A stretch of 64,000 nucleotides of DNA. It comes from Amycolatopsis mediterranei. GTDB lineage: Bacteria > Actinomycetota > Actinomycetes > Mycobacteriales > Pseudonocardiaceae. The DNA is taken from the NCBI RefSeq assembly GCF_026017845.1, contig NZ_CP100416.1, positions 670,995-734,994 of the forward strand, read 5' to 3'. A model generated the notes under the pieces. That model was not told where the DNA came from, searched no databases, and saw only the letters and a list, made by a program, of their open reading frames with translations. Shown piece by piece: positions 47,172 to 55,382 of this stretch (its first letter is position 1; each line of letters starts with the position of its first letter). The translations under genes were made by a program, and so were the position numbers.

Positions 47172-49189
47172 GCGAGGAAGAACCGGCGGAAAAGCCGGCC
47201 GAGACGCCGGAGCCCGCACCCGGCGACGACTACACCGAACAGCTCGCGGGTGTGGTGAACCAGTTCAACGGCACGATCTACGCCGATGCCGCCCAGTTCG
47301 GCATCGGGCCGCAGCGGCCGGCGCGCGTGAAAGCGGCGGCCGGCAAGCTCGACGACACCGACGTCCGGGCCGACTTGAGCCACTACGTCACCCCCGCCTG
47401 CTACGACACGGCGCTCGGCGCGCTGCGCAAGGACCACGTCGTCGGCCTGCACGGCGACCGGGGGACCGGGAAGCGCGCGGGGGCGATCGCGCTGCTGCGC
47501 GAGGTCACCGACGGGCCGCTGTACCTGCTGTCCCCGATGAACCGGCTCAAGAGCCTGGCCGAACGCGACTACGCGGCGGGAAGCGGCTACATCATCGCCG
47601 ACCGCATCGCGGAGCGAAAAGCCGCCGACGTCGACTTCACGTGGCGGACGGTCCGCGACCGCGTCCGCGACCAAGGGGCCTACCTCGTGGTCACCACGAC
47701 CACGCCGACCGCTTGCGGCGAAGTCGACGCCGTCACCCACGTGCGGTGGGCGCAGCCCGACCCGCGGCAGGTGCTGCGCGTCCGGCTGGCCGGCCTCGAC
47801 GGCGTCGACGAGATCGTCGAACGGGTCCTGCGCGCCTGGCCCGACGGCGGGCAGCTGACCGACCTCGTCGCCGTCGCGGCCGACCTCGGCGAGGGGCTGA
47901 CGGTCGAGGAGGCGCTGCCCAAACTGGACGCGTCCCTGCACGACCGGGTCCGCACCTGGTTCGACGAAGAGCGCGACGAGCGGGACTTCCTGGCCGCCAC
48001 CGCGCTGGCCTTCCTCGACGGGGCGCGGCAACGGACCTTCGAGTCGGCGCTGGGAAAGCTGGAGGCGAAGCTCGCCGAGGCGGTCGTCGGCGACGAGCCG
48101 GACCTCGGCGAGCGCCCGCAGCCCGAGTTGCTGCGGCAACACCGGCTCAAGCTCTACGCGCCCGACAGCCTGATCAAGGTCGAGCGGGCCGGCTCGGACG
48201 GCGTCGCCCGGCACTGCCCCCGGTTCCGGGAGCCGCGGTACCGGCGGTTCGTGCTCGCCGAGCTGTGGGCCCGCGAAGAAGCGCCCTTCTGGGACGGCGT
48301 CTCCGCGTGGCTCGACGAGGTGATGCCGGAGGAGGGCCTGCGGGTCGCCGCCGGGCTCGCCGAACTCGCGCGGTACGCCTTCGACGAGGTCGACGACATC
48401 CTGGCGCCGTGGGCCGACGGGAAAAGCGGCTGGCCGGGCCAGACCACCGCGACCCACGTCCTGTGGCTGCTGAGCTACGACGAAGCCCTCGCCCCGGAAG
48501 CGCTCCAGCTGGCGGCGCAGTGGGCCGGGCGCGGCACGCCCGCCGAACGGTGGACGGGCGCGGTCGCGCTGAGCGGCGAGCTCGGCGCCCGTTACCCGCA
48601 CGAAGCGGCCAACCGCCTCTGGCAGCTCATCCTGCAGAGCCACACGGTCACGGGAGACGCGCACGTCGCTCTCGCCGCCCTGTTCGTCACGTTGACCCGC
48701 CGCACCGAGGACGCCGGCGTCGTCTTGACGCTGCTCGACGGAAAAGTGCGGCGGCTGGACAAGCCGGGCACCAAACCGGAGTACATCCGGGCGGCCACCC
48801 GGGCGACCCTCAGCGTGCTCGCCGCGCGCGACCGGATCTCCGGCCGGCACGCCGCCACCACGCACCTCTGCCGCGTGGGGGACCGGACCGCGCCCGTCCA
48901 AGGGCGGCTCTGGGCCACGGTCCTGCGCAACCGGCCGACGCGCAAGCGGGCGCTGAGCGTCCTGCGCTCCGCCCTCGACGACCTCAAGCACCTCTGCGAC
49001 GACCCCGTCGCCGTCGCGACTTCGCTCGGGCTGGCCATTTCGGCGGCCCTGCCCCCGGGCGAAGCCGACCTCCTCCGTGCGGACTTCTTCGCACTGGAGG
49101 CGCGAACCCGCAAAGACAGTTCCCCTCTGGTCGAGCACCTGCTCGCCGCGATCTCCCACCTGCACCGAGAGGCTGCCGCACTGCCATGA
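47168..49189 (+). CDS. P-loop (STAND/NLR-like) protein with N-terminal amyloid-type motif and helical repeats
   Basis: 673 aa. Motif VVNQFNGTIYADAAQFGI at residues 29-46; P-loop GLHGDRGTGKR at 93-103, where the usual Thr/Ser after Lys is Arg; no clear Walker B acid (YLVVTTTT). The C-terminal 400 residues are alpha-helical and repeat-like (ALAPEALQLAAQWAGRG, GRLWATVLRNRP). The layout motif-NTPase-repeat fits NLR-type receptors, with the upstream cyclase-like protein as effector. It is ATGA-coupled at both ends. NTPase activity is uncertain. Confidence 0.68.
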   Translation: MSEEEPAEKPAETPEPAPGDDYTEQLAGVVNQFNGTIYADAAQFGIGPQRPARVKAAAGKLDDTDVRADLSHYVTPACYDTALGALRKDHVVGLHGDRGTGKRAGAIALLREVTDGPLYLLSPMNRLKSLAERDYAAGSGYIIADRIAERKAADVDFTWRTVRDRVRDQGAYLVVTTTTPTACGEVDAVTHVRWAQPDPRQVLRVRLAGLDGVDEIVERVLRAWPDGGQLTDLVAVAADLGEGLTVEEALPKLDASLHDRVRTWFDEERDERDFLAATALAFLDGARQRTFESALGKLEAKLAEAVVGDEPDLGERPQPELLRQHRLKLYAPDSLIKVERAGSDGVARHCPRFREPRYRRFVLAELWAREEAPFWDGVSAWLDEVMPEEGLRVAAGLAELARYAFDEVDDILAPWADGKSGWPGQTTATHVLWLLSYDEALAPEALQLAAQWAGRGTPAERWTGAVALSGELGARYPHEAANRLWQLILQSHTVTGDAHVALAALFVTLTRRTEDAGVVLTLLDGKVRRLDKPGTKPEYIRAATRATLSVLAARDRISGRHAATTHLCRVGDRTAPVQGRLWATVLRNRPTRKRALSVLRSALDDLKHLCDDPVAVATSLGLAISAALPPGEADLLRADFFALEARTRKDSSPLVEHLLAAISHLHREAAALP

Positions 49190-50577
49190 CCGAGCCGTAC
49201 CCGATCGTCGAACAACGCCCGCTGGATCCCGCGCAGACCAAGGGGAAGTTCTTCTGGCGCAAGGAATACCGCGAACACGGCGAACTGCCGAGGCCGAACG
49301 CGCACCAGGTCTTCGTCTACCGCGTCGACGGCGAATACGTCCTCGACAGCGCCCAGCGGCGCCTGGACGAGGAACAGGTCGTCCGCGCCACCCACGTCAG
49401 CCTGGTGGACCTGACCCGCGACGCCGAGGTGATCGTCGAGCTGGCCATCCCGTCCGCCGAAGCCGACGACTTCACCATGCGCGTCACCTTCGTCTGCACC
49501 GTGACGAACGCCGTCAGCGTCGTGCGCGAGGGGCGGGGTGACGCGCAAACGCTGCTGCGGGCCTACCTCAAGAGCCACCACCGGATCTTCGAGCTCGGCC
49601 TGGAGTACCGGCTCCTGCAGATCAACGACGTCCGCCGGGACGTCAACGCGCAGGTGAAGGCCTTCACCACGCTCAAGCCGCCGGTGATCTCCGGCATCGC
49701 CGTGGAACTGCGCAGCGTCGAGGTGCTGACCCCGGACGAGTACCGGCAGCTGATGGGCAGCCGCCGCAGCCTCGAATACCAGCACGAGCTGAACACGACG
49801 CAGCAGCGCCTGGACCATTCGCTGACCGCGGAACGCCAGCACCACGACCAGTACCTCGAGCGCGACCGGAGCGGGCACGACCACCGGCAGACCACCGAAC
49901 GGCTGGCGCACGAGCAGCGGCTGGAGTGGGAACGCGTGCACCACTCCGGGGTCGTCGGGATCGAGCAGCAGCGGTACGAGCTCGACCGATTGGCCGACCG
50001 GAAGGCGTTCGACCGGCACCAGCGCGGGCAGGACCGCGAGGAGATGACCGCGCTGGCCGAGATCATCCGCAACAACCCGGACAGCGCGCTGGCGAACGCG
50101 TACGTGGCCGGCTCGCTCGACGCGACCGAGATGGCCGAGCGGCTGCTCGTCGAAAACCGCTACCGCGGCGAGGTCGAGCGCACCGAGCGGCAGGCCGAGT
50201 TCGACCGGCGGCACGAAGCGCGGCTCTACGAAATCGAGCACCGGAACGAGCAGCGCCGCTGGAGCCGCGAGCAGTCCCGCGAGGAACGCAAGTGGCGGCG
50301 CGAAGACCACGGCCTGGCCCGCGCCGAAACCCGGCGCAAGGAGGAGATCACCCTCGAGGTCATCCGGGAGCTCGGCAAGCACGGCTACCTCGACATGACG
50401 AACCTCGACCCGAACCTGCTGATCACCAAGCTGACCGGCGCCCCGCCCCGGGAGCAGCTCGAGGGCGGCGGCAAGGCGGAGCCGGCCGCCGGGGACCAGG
50501 CTTCGTCCGCTCCGCGGGCCGAGCCGGAAGACACCGAAGACGACGACACCGGGGTGAGGGAAGAGGATGTCAGTTGA
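49186..50577 (+). CDS. Possible SPFH/band-7-like protein with long charged coiled coil
   Basis: 463 aa. Residues 20-190 are beta-rich, with MRVTFVCTVTNAVSVVREG and LRAYLKSHHRIFELGLEYR resembling an SPFH/prohibitin-type domain (tentative). Residues 205-390 are a very charged His/Gln/Arg/Glu helix that should form a coiled coil. The tail is acidic and disordered. No transmembrane segment. It starts within the preceding stop (ATGA) and overlaps the DUF4407 gene by 11 bp, so it belongs to the same four-gene translational unit. It may scaffold the membrane partner. Confidence 0.5.
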   Translation: MTEPYPIVEQRPLDPAQTKGKFFWRKEYREHGELPRPNAHQVFVYRVDGEYVLDSAQRRLDEEQVVRATHVSLVDLTRDAEVIVELAIPSAEADDFTMRVTFVCTVTNAVSVVREGRGDAQTLLRAYLKSHHRIFELGLEYRLLQINDVRRDVNAQVKAFTTLKPPVISGIAVELRSVEVLTPDEYRQLMGSRRSLEYQHELNTTQQRLDHSLTAERQHHDQYLERDRSGHDHRQTTERLAHEQRLEWERVHHSGVVGIEQQRYELDRLADRKAFDRHQRGQDREEMTALAEIIRNNPDSALANAYVAGSLDATEMAERLLVENRYRGEVERTERQAEFDRRHEARLYEIEHRNEQRRWSREQSREERKWRREDHGLARAETRRKEEITLEVIRELGKHGYLDMTNLDPNLLITKLTGAPPREQLEGGGKAEPAAGDQASSAPRAEPEDTEDDDTGVREEDVS

Positions 50578-51907
50578 GACCGAGGCGCCCACCCGGGGCG
50601 CCCTTCCCCCCGACGTCCCGCTGGGGACCTACCGGCCGGTGGACCCCCACCGCGGGCTCGGCAGGCGGCTGCGGGCACTGGCCGGGATCCGCGAAGAGAT
50701 CCTCGACTGGGTGCCGGAAGAGCGGCCGCGCTACACGCGGCTCGGCGCGATCATCTTCAACACCGGCCTGCTGGCCGGGTTGTCGCTGCTGGTGGCGCTC
50801 AGCGATCTGTCGACCGTGCCGTGGATCTTCCTGCTGCCCGCCGGTGCGCTGTGGGCCTACGTCATCATCAGCTTCGACGGCTGGCTGATCTCCAGCACGC
50901 ACGGCATGCTCGGCGCGGGCAAGACCCGGGTGTTCGTGCCCCGGCTGGTGATCTCGCTGCTGATGGGGGCCGTGATCGCGGAACCGTTGCTGCTGTGGAT
51001 CTTCCAGCCCGCCATCCACAAGGAAGTCCTCGACGGCAGGCAGAACGAGCTGTCCGCCTACGAAAGCCAGTACCGTTCCTGCAACCCCGAGGGGGCGCCG
51101 GCGCTCAAGACCCCCGAGTGCGCCAACTTCCAGCTGACCATCAAGAACTCGCCGGACGCGGCGCAGCAGGAGCTGGACAAGGCGAGCAAGAACCGGGACG
51201 CGGCGAAGACGGAGTACGACTTCCTCTACGCGCAGTGGGACCAGCTGGAGAAGCTGGCGCGTGCGGAGTGCAGCGGCGCCCGGGGCGAGGGCCTCACCGG
51301 CGTGGCGGGCGACGGTCCCGAGTGCGATCGGAACCGGCAGGTGGCGGACCGCTTCCGCACCGACAACCAGCTCGAGAAGCGGCAGGCCGACCTGACCGCG
51401 GCCAACACGAACATCGATGGGTTGACCGCGAAGCTGGGCAGCGCCCGACAGACCGCCGGCCAGCAGGTCAGCGACGCGATCACCGCGAAGGTCACGTCGA
51501 TGCGCGAGCACCAGGGCGTGATCGGCATCCTCGACGAGGACGAAGCGCTCGGGCGGCTGTCGGACCGCAGCGTGCTCGTGTTCGCGGCCCAGTGGCTCGT
51601 GCGGCTGCTGCTGATCGCGATCGACTGCATGCCGGTGCTGACGAAGCTGATGAGCGGCTCGACGGCGTACGACGTGCTCGTTTCCCGGCAGATCGAGGTC
51701 GCCCGCCGGCTGCACGAGAAGCACGTGACGCTGCGGGAGCGGCAGGACACCGCGGACAACGACGTCTGGCTGCAGCGGACCGAGTACAACCTCCGGACCA
51801 GGGTCGACAGCATCGAGGAGGCCGATCGCTCCGCCCGGGCGCGGCGGGAGTCGGACCTGGACGCCGAGATCGACCGGCTGGCCGCGAAGCTGCGCAACCA
51901 GCAGTAG
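50567..51907 (+). CDS. DUF4407-type integral membrane protein
   Basis: 446 aa. Four probable transmembrane segments: two near residues 62-112 (IIFNTGLLAGLSLLVAL and the next span), one near 125-150 (LVISLLMGAVIAEPLLLWIF), and one near 335-355 (AAQWLVRLLLIAIDCMPVL). A long coiled-coil, probably extracytoplasmic stretch with four cysteines lies between spans three and four. The topology fits DUF4407. AAGAGG precedes ATG 50567, inside the end of the previous gene. Function unknown; as last gene of the operon it may be its membrane component. Confidence 0.72.
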   Translation: MSVETEAPTRGALPPDVPLGTYRPVDPHRGLGRRLRALAGIREEILDWVPEERPRYTRLGAIIFNTGLLAGLSLLVALSDLSTVPWIFLLPAGALWAYVIISFDGWLISSTHGMLGAGKTRVFVPRLVISLLMGAVIAEPLLLWIFQPAIHKEVLDGRQNELSAYESQYRSCNPEGAPALKTPECANFQLTIKNSPDAAQQELDKASKNRDAAKTEYDFLYAQWDQLEKLARAECSGARGEGLTGVAGDGPECDRNRQVADRFRTDNQLEKRQADLTAANTNIDGLTAKLGSARQTAGQQVSDAITAKVTSMREHQGVIGILDEDEALGRLSDRSVLVFAAQWLVRLLLIAIDCMPVLTKLMSGSTAYDVLVSRQIEVARRLHEKHVTLRERQDTADNDVWLQRTEYNLRTRVDSIEEADRSARARRESDLDAEIDRLAAKLRNQQ

Positions 51908-51973
51908 GGGAGTGCCCGGCCGCGCGGGCCCGCTGATCCGGCGGATCCGCGCGGCCCCGGGCACCATGGAGGC

Positions 51974-52198
51974 ATGACGCCCGTCACCAAACGCCTCACG
52001 GTGGTCGCCGTCGTGCTGATCACGGCCGGCGCGGTCCTGCTCGCGGTGGGAGCGATCGGCTTCCGGGCGACGTCGGATCAGCCCGACGCCAACATCGGCG
52101 CGGGGTTCGCCCTGCTGGCCGGGCCCTACGTCGTCGGCCTCGGGCTGGTGTTCGCCCTGTCGGCGGGCCTGACCCACCTCACGACGCGCCGCCGCTGA
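51974..52198 (+). CDS. Small two-TM membrane protein
   Basis: 74 aa. Two hydrophobic spans (VVAVVLITAGAVLLAVGAIG and a second near residues 45-65) and a basic tail TTRRR. TGGAGG lies 4 nt before ATG 51974. It is 66 bp after the DUF4407 gene on the same strand, possibly co-transcribed. The 3' end overlaps the tail of the opposing decayed locus by 20 bp. No family recognised. Confidence 0.65.
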   Translation: MTPVTKRLTVVAVVLITAGAVLLAVGAIGFRATSDQPDANIGAGFALLAGPYVVGLGLVFALSAGLTHLTTRRR

Positions 52199-53257
52199 CG
52201 TTCCACAGCGCCGCGGGCAGGTGATCGGCCAGCTCGGCGAGGTAGGAGGCCTCGGCGGTGAGGTTCTGCCGCGTCGCACAGCCCGGCCCCCAGGTGCGCG
52301 CGGAGCCGTTTTCGACGACGACCTCCCGCTGCCCGAACCGCGGGTTCGCCGCCAGCCGGCGGGCCAGCTCGGCGTCGAGCGCCGAGTCCGGCGGGAGCGT
52401 CGGCATGGACACCGGCCGGCCCGGGCCGATCCACAGCTCCGGGCCGGCCGGCACGCGCACCTGGGTGACGTGGAGGTCGCGGAAGCGGATGTGGTCGTCG
52501 AAGTTCCGGTAGGACCGCCGCTTCGCCGCCCTTCTTCAGCGCCTCGGTGGCGCCCGCCTGCAGCATCGTCTTCCGGTAGCCGACCTTGCCGGCGGCGTCG
52601 AGCACCGGGTTCTCGAAGGCCTTCGCCCAGCGCTTGCCGATCAAGCCCTTGTCGCCCACGGCCTTCTGGAGGAGGTCTGTGCCCTCGTTCTCCTCCGCGA
52701 TCTTCGTGAGCGACTTGCCCAGCGTCGTCGAGGCGAACTTCTGCTGCAGCTTCGGAGCCAGTCGAGCACCTTCTGCAGGAGCTCGCGCAGCTTGTTCACC
52801 TTTCGGGTGGTCTTCGCCGTCGTCTGCGCCGCCTTGACCTCGGTCACCGGAGCAGCGGCGGACAGCGAAGCCCCGCAGGTCGGCACCGCGGCGGCCAGTG
52901 CGGGCACCCACAGCAGGATCAGCCAGGTCACGAACTCGGTGAGGATGGCCTTGACCAAGTCTTCGGCGAAGCTCATCAGCATGCTGTTGAGCTGCCCTCC
53001 CGCAGCGTCGCCAGCAAGGTGGCCGACAGGGCGTGCGGGCCCTTGGCCAGCGCGGCCTCGGTGAGCTCGACGTCCAGGACGGCACCGCCGGGCCCGGTCA
53101 CGACGGTGACGCCCCCGTCCGCCGACGCGGCGCTCGCCCGCAGCCCGGTCAGCTGCTGCTGCATCGCGCCCAGCCCGGCGAACCGGTCGTCGACGTGGCG
53201 GACGCCCGCCTGGAACCGCTCGTATTCGGCGACCAGCTGCTCGAACTCGCCCGGCAT
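52179..53257 (-). pseudogene. Decayed YbaB/EbfC-WXG100-type secretion-substrate locus
   Basis: Protein-like sequence runs leftward but changes frame three times. From ATG 53257 (GAGGCGGG upstream) a YbaB-like protein (MPGEFEQLVAEYERFQ..TGPGGAVLDVELTEAALAKG) is open to about 52990. It then continues in another frame as GGQLNSMLMSFAEDLVKAIL plus a hydrophobic span, as in C-terminal parts of long WXG100-type proteins. A one-base loss near 52758 (DWL/PKLQQKF) and a shift near 52512 (GGEAA/SYRNFDDH) follow, ending in ELADHLPAALWN. The first junction looks like a deletion that fused two genes. Sequencing error cannot be ruled out for single-base shifts. Confidence 0.7.
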
Positions 53258-53414
53258 GCACCCGCCTCTCCGTTTTGTGGTGCACCCATCGTGACCCTCC
53301 GGCCGCACTGTGACGCACGGAACGGCCGATCCGATCCCACTGCATCACCCGACCGGGTAATGGGTAGGTTTCGGCTCGAGAGGGAAGCAGGGGACAACGC
53401 TTGAGGAGTGTGTG

Positions 53415-53570
53415 ATGACCAGCACCGAAGGGGCCGCAGGCCCGGCCGAAGAACCCAAGTCGACGGGCAGCCACGCGGCCCCGGAGGGCGCCGGCGTGCA
53501 CCCCCTGATCGACCTGTCCCGCGACCCGAACCCGGGCAAGCCGGACCACGCCAAGCCGGACGAGGACTGA
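53415..53570 (+). CDS. Small hydrophilic protein, 51 aa
   Basis: ATG 53415 to TGA 53570 encodes a 51-residue Pro/Ala/Glu/Asp-rich peptide: MTSTEGAAGPAEEPKS at the start and GKPDHAKPDED at the end. GAGGAG lies 6-7 nt upstream, and a TAGGTT -10-like box sits near 53365. It has no cysteine or hydrophobic stretch. It could be a small regulatory or precursor peptide, but nothing in the surroundings supports a RiPP pathway. Coding status is inferred from the ribosome site and clean frame. Confidence 0.5.
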   Translation: MTSTEGAAGPAEEPKSTGSHAAPEGAGVHPLIDLSRDPNPGKPDHAKPDED

Positions 53571-53970
53571 GGGGAGCGGGGCCGGAAAAGGCGGCGCGCC
53601 GAGGGGGCCTGCGCCGCCCGCCACCGCTCCCGACGGCGGCTCCGGCGACCGCGCATCGGCTGATGGGTCGGCGAGCGGGCCAACCCCCGCTCGCCGAAGG
53701 TCTTGGCGGCGCGAGCCGGCTCGCGGAGCACTCGCCGCCGGCGATCTGGCGCCCGGCTCCGGCCGGACGGCCGGCTCGATGCCGGCGAGGCGGACAACCC
53801 GCTCGGCGCGGAGCACCGGCTCGCCGGCCGGCGAGCGCGAGGCCTTCCCGGTCCGCCCGGTCTGGGCGGCCGCGCACCATGCGGAGGCGCCGCGAACCGG
53901 GGCGAGGTGCGCCACGTCACTGGCCCCGCCGAAGTCGCCCGCTTTCCCCGGAACCACTCATCACCCGGCG

Positions 53971-54015
53971 CAGCCAACCCACTGGCAGCCAACCCCCCGG
54001 CAGCCAACCCCCCGG
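53971..54015 (+). repeat. 15-bp tandem repeat, three copies
   Basis: CAGCCAACCCCCCGG at 53986-54000 and 54001-54015, with a diverged copy at 53971-53985 and a fragment after 54016. Low-complexity spacer sequence. Confidence 0.85.
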
Positions 54016-54254
54016 CAGCCGAGCAAGACCGTCGCCCCACCCGGGGAATCTCCCGCGCCCGCCGGGCGTTGAAACCAGAGCGGACCGCTCCGGCGATGGA
54101 CCGAACCGACCGCACCCGGCCACCACCTCGGCGCCCGGGCGAGCGGTCGCGACCCGAGGCGTGGAATGTCCCGCAGCACCGGGCCGTTGAGAGGTACGCT
54201 GGAGGTTCGCCGACCTACAGACCCCCCGCCGCGTTCCTCCCGGACCCGGGCGGG

Positions 54255-54260
54255 TATCTT
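54255..54260 (+). promoter_or_regulatory. Candidate -10 of the str operon promoter
   Basis: TATCTT lies about 215 bp before rpsL. No good -35 is visible at 17 bp, so the assignment is tentative. It would give a long leader containing the conserved hairpin. Confidence 0.35.
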
Positions 54261-54403
54261 TGGAGACCGTGCCCGGCATGCGTCGGGCCGCTCCGCGTGC
54301 CGTGCGCATGGACGGGGTGCTCAGGCACCCGGTCACCGGCTTCGGCAGGTCGGGGTTCCGACGGAAATCCCTCCGGGAAGTTACCGGTCGCGAGACCGTG
54401 ACG

Positions 54404-54433
54404 CGGGCCGACACGCCCGACCGCGGGGGCCGG
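54404..54433 (+). promoter_or_regulatory. Leader hairpin of the str operon, shared with the S10 operon
   Basis: Stem CGGGC/GCCCG (54404-54408, 54415-54419) with loop CGACAC, followed by GACCGCGGGGGCCGG. The stretch 54409-54433 matches 59077-59101 in the S10 leader at all but two positions. Possible site for ribosomal-protein control or processing. Confidence 0.55.
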
Positions 54434-54474
54434 TGAAGACACGAAGAAGCAGATCACGACAGGAAGCTGGTCCA

Positions 54475-54849
54475 TTGCCCACGATCCAGCAGCTGGTCCG
54501 CAAGGGCCGCCAGGACAAGGCTGCCAAGCAGAAGACCGCGGCCCTCAAGGGGAGCCCGCAGCGGCGTGGCGTGTGCACTCGCGTGTACACCACGACCCCC
54601 AAGAAGCCGAACTCGGCGCTTCGCAAGGTCGCGCGTGTGAAGCTGACCAGCGGCATCGAGGTCACCGCCTACATCCCCGGTGAGGGCCACAACCTGCAGG
54701 AGCACTCGATGGTGCTCGTGCGTGGTGGTCGTGTGAAGGACCTTCCGGGTGTCCGTTACAAGATCATCCGCGGTTCGCTCGACACGCAGGGTGTCAAGAA
54801 CCGCAAGCAGGCGCGCAGCCGGTACGGCGCGAAGAAGGAGAAGAGCTAA
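54475..54849 (+). CDS. rpsL: 30S ribosomal protein S12
   Basis: 124 aa, the usual actinobacterial length, from TTG 54475 with AGGAAG upstream. Lys43 in [11 protein letters not shown] and Lys88 in [10 protein letters not shown] are both wild type, so streptomycin sensitivity is predicted. The stop overlaps the rpsG start (TAATG). Confidence 0.98.
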   Translation: MPTIQQLVRKGRQDKAAKQKTAALKGSPQRRGVCTRVYTTTPKKPNSALRKVARVKLTSGIEVTAYIPGEGHNLQEHSMVLVRGGRVKDLPGVRYKIIRGSLDTQGVKNRKQARSRYGAKKEKS

Positions 54850-55319
54850 TGCCCCGCAAGGGTCCGGCCCCGAAGCGGCCGCTGATCTCCGACCCCGTCT
54901 ACGCCTCCCCGCTGGTCACCCAGCTGGTGAACAAGGTGCTGAAGGACGGGAAGCGGTCCCTGGCCGAGCGCATCGTGTACGGCGCGCTCGAAGGCGCTCG
55001 CGAGAAGACCGGCACCGACCCGGTCGTCACGCTGAAGCGCGCCCTCGACAACGTGAAGCCCACCATCGAGGTGAAGAGCCGCCGTGTCGGTGGTGCCACC
55101 TACCAGGTGCCGATCGAGGTCAAGCCGGGCCGCTCCACGACGCTGGCGCTGCGCTGGCTGGTCTCCTTCTCGCAGGCTCGCCGCGAGAAGACGATGATCG
55201 AGCGCCTGCAGAACGAGCTCCTGGACGCTTCCAACGGCCTCGGTGCCTCCGTGAAGCGTCGCGAGGACACGCACAAGATGGCCGAGTCCAACCGGGCCTT
55301 CGCGCACTACCGCTGGTGA
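54849..55319 (+). CDS. rpsG: 30S ribosomal protein S7
   Basis: 156 aa; [20 protein letters not shown] to HYRW is complete. Its ATG overlaps the rpsL TAA, giving translational coupling. S7 nucleates assembly of the 30S head and often represses this operon in bacteria. Confidence 0.98.
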   Translation: MPRKGPAPKRPLISDPVYASPLVTQLVNKVLKDGKRSLAERIVYGALEGAREKTGTDPVVTLKRALDNVKPTIEVKSRRVGGATYQVPIEVKPGRSTTLALRWLVSFSQARREKTMIERLQNELLDASNGLGASVKRREDTHKMAESNRAFAHYRW

Positions 55320-55382
55320 TGACCGCCCGGCTGTCGACCAAGCCATGCCGGGCCCCAAGCTTGAGAACAGGGGAACACTCTC

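Larger units (their letters stand above)
53571..54474 (+). other. Long leader and spacer before the str operon
   Basis: About 900 bp with no convincing gene. It contains a 15-bp tandem repeat (53971-54015), a TATCTT -10-like box (54255-54260) and a leader hairpin shared with the S10 operon. Mixed-frame Pro/Arg-rich open frames here are GC artefacts. Confidence 0.65.

Noticed and set aside
53571..54474. Several 70-230-codon frames upstream of rpsL
   Set aside because: They overlap each other on both strands, have low-complexity translations and no family motifs; one merely reads into rpsL in frame.
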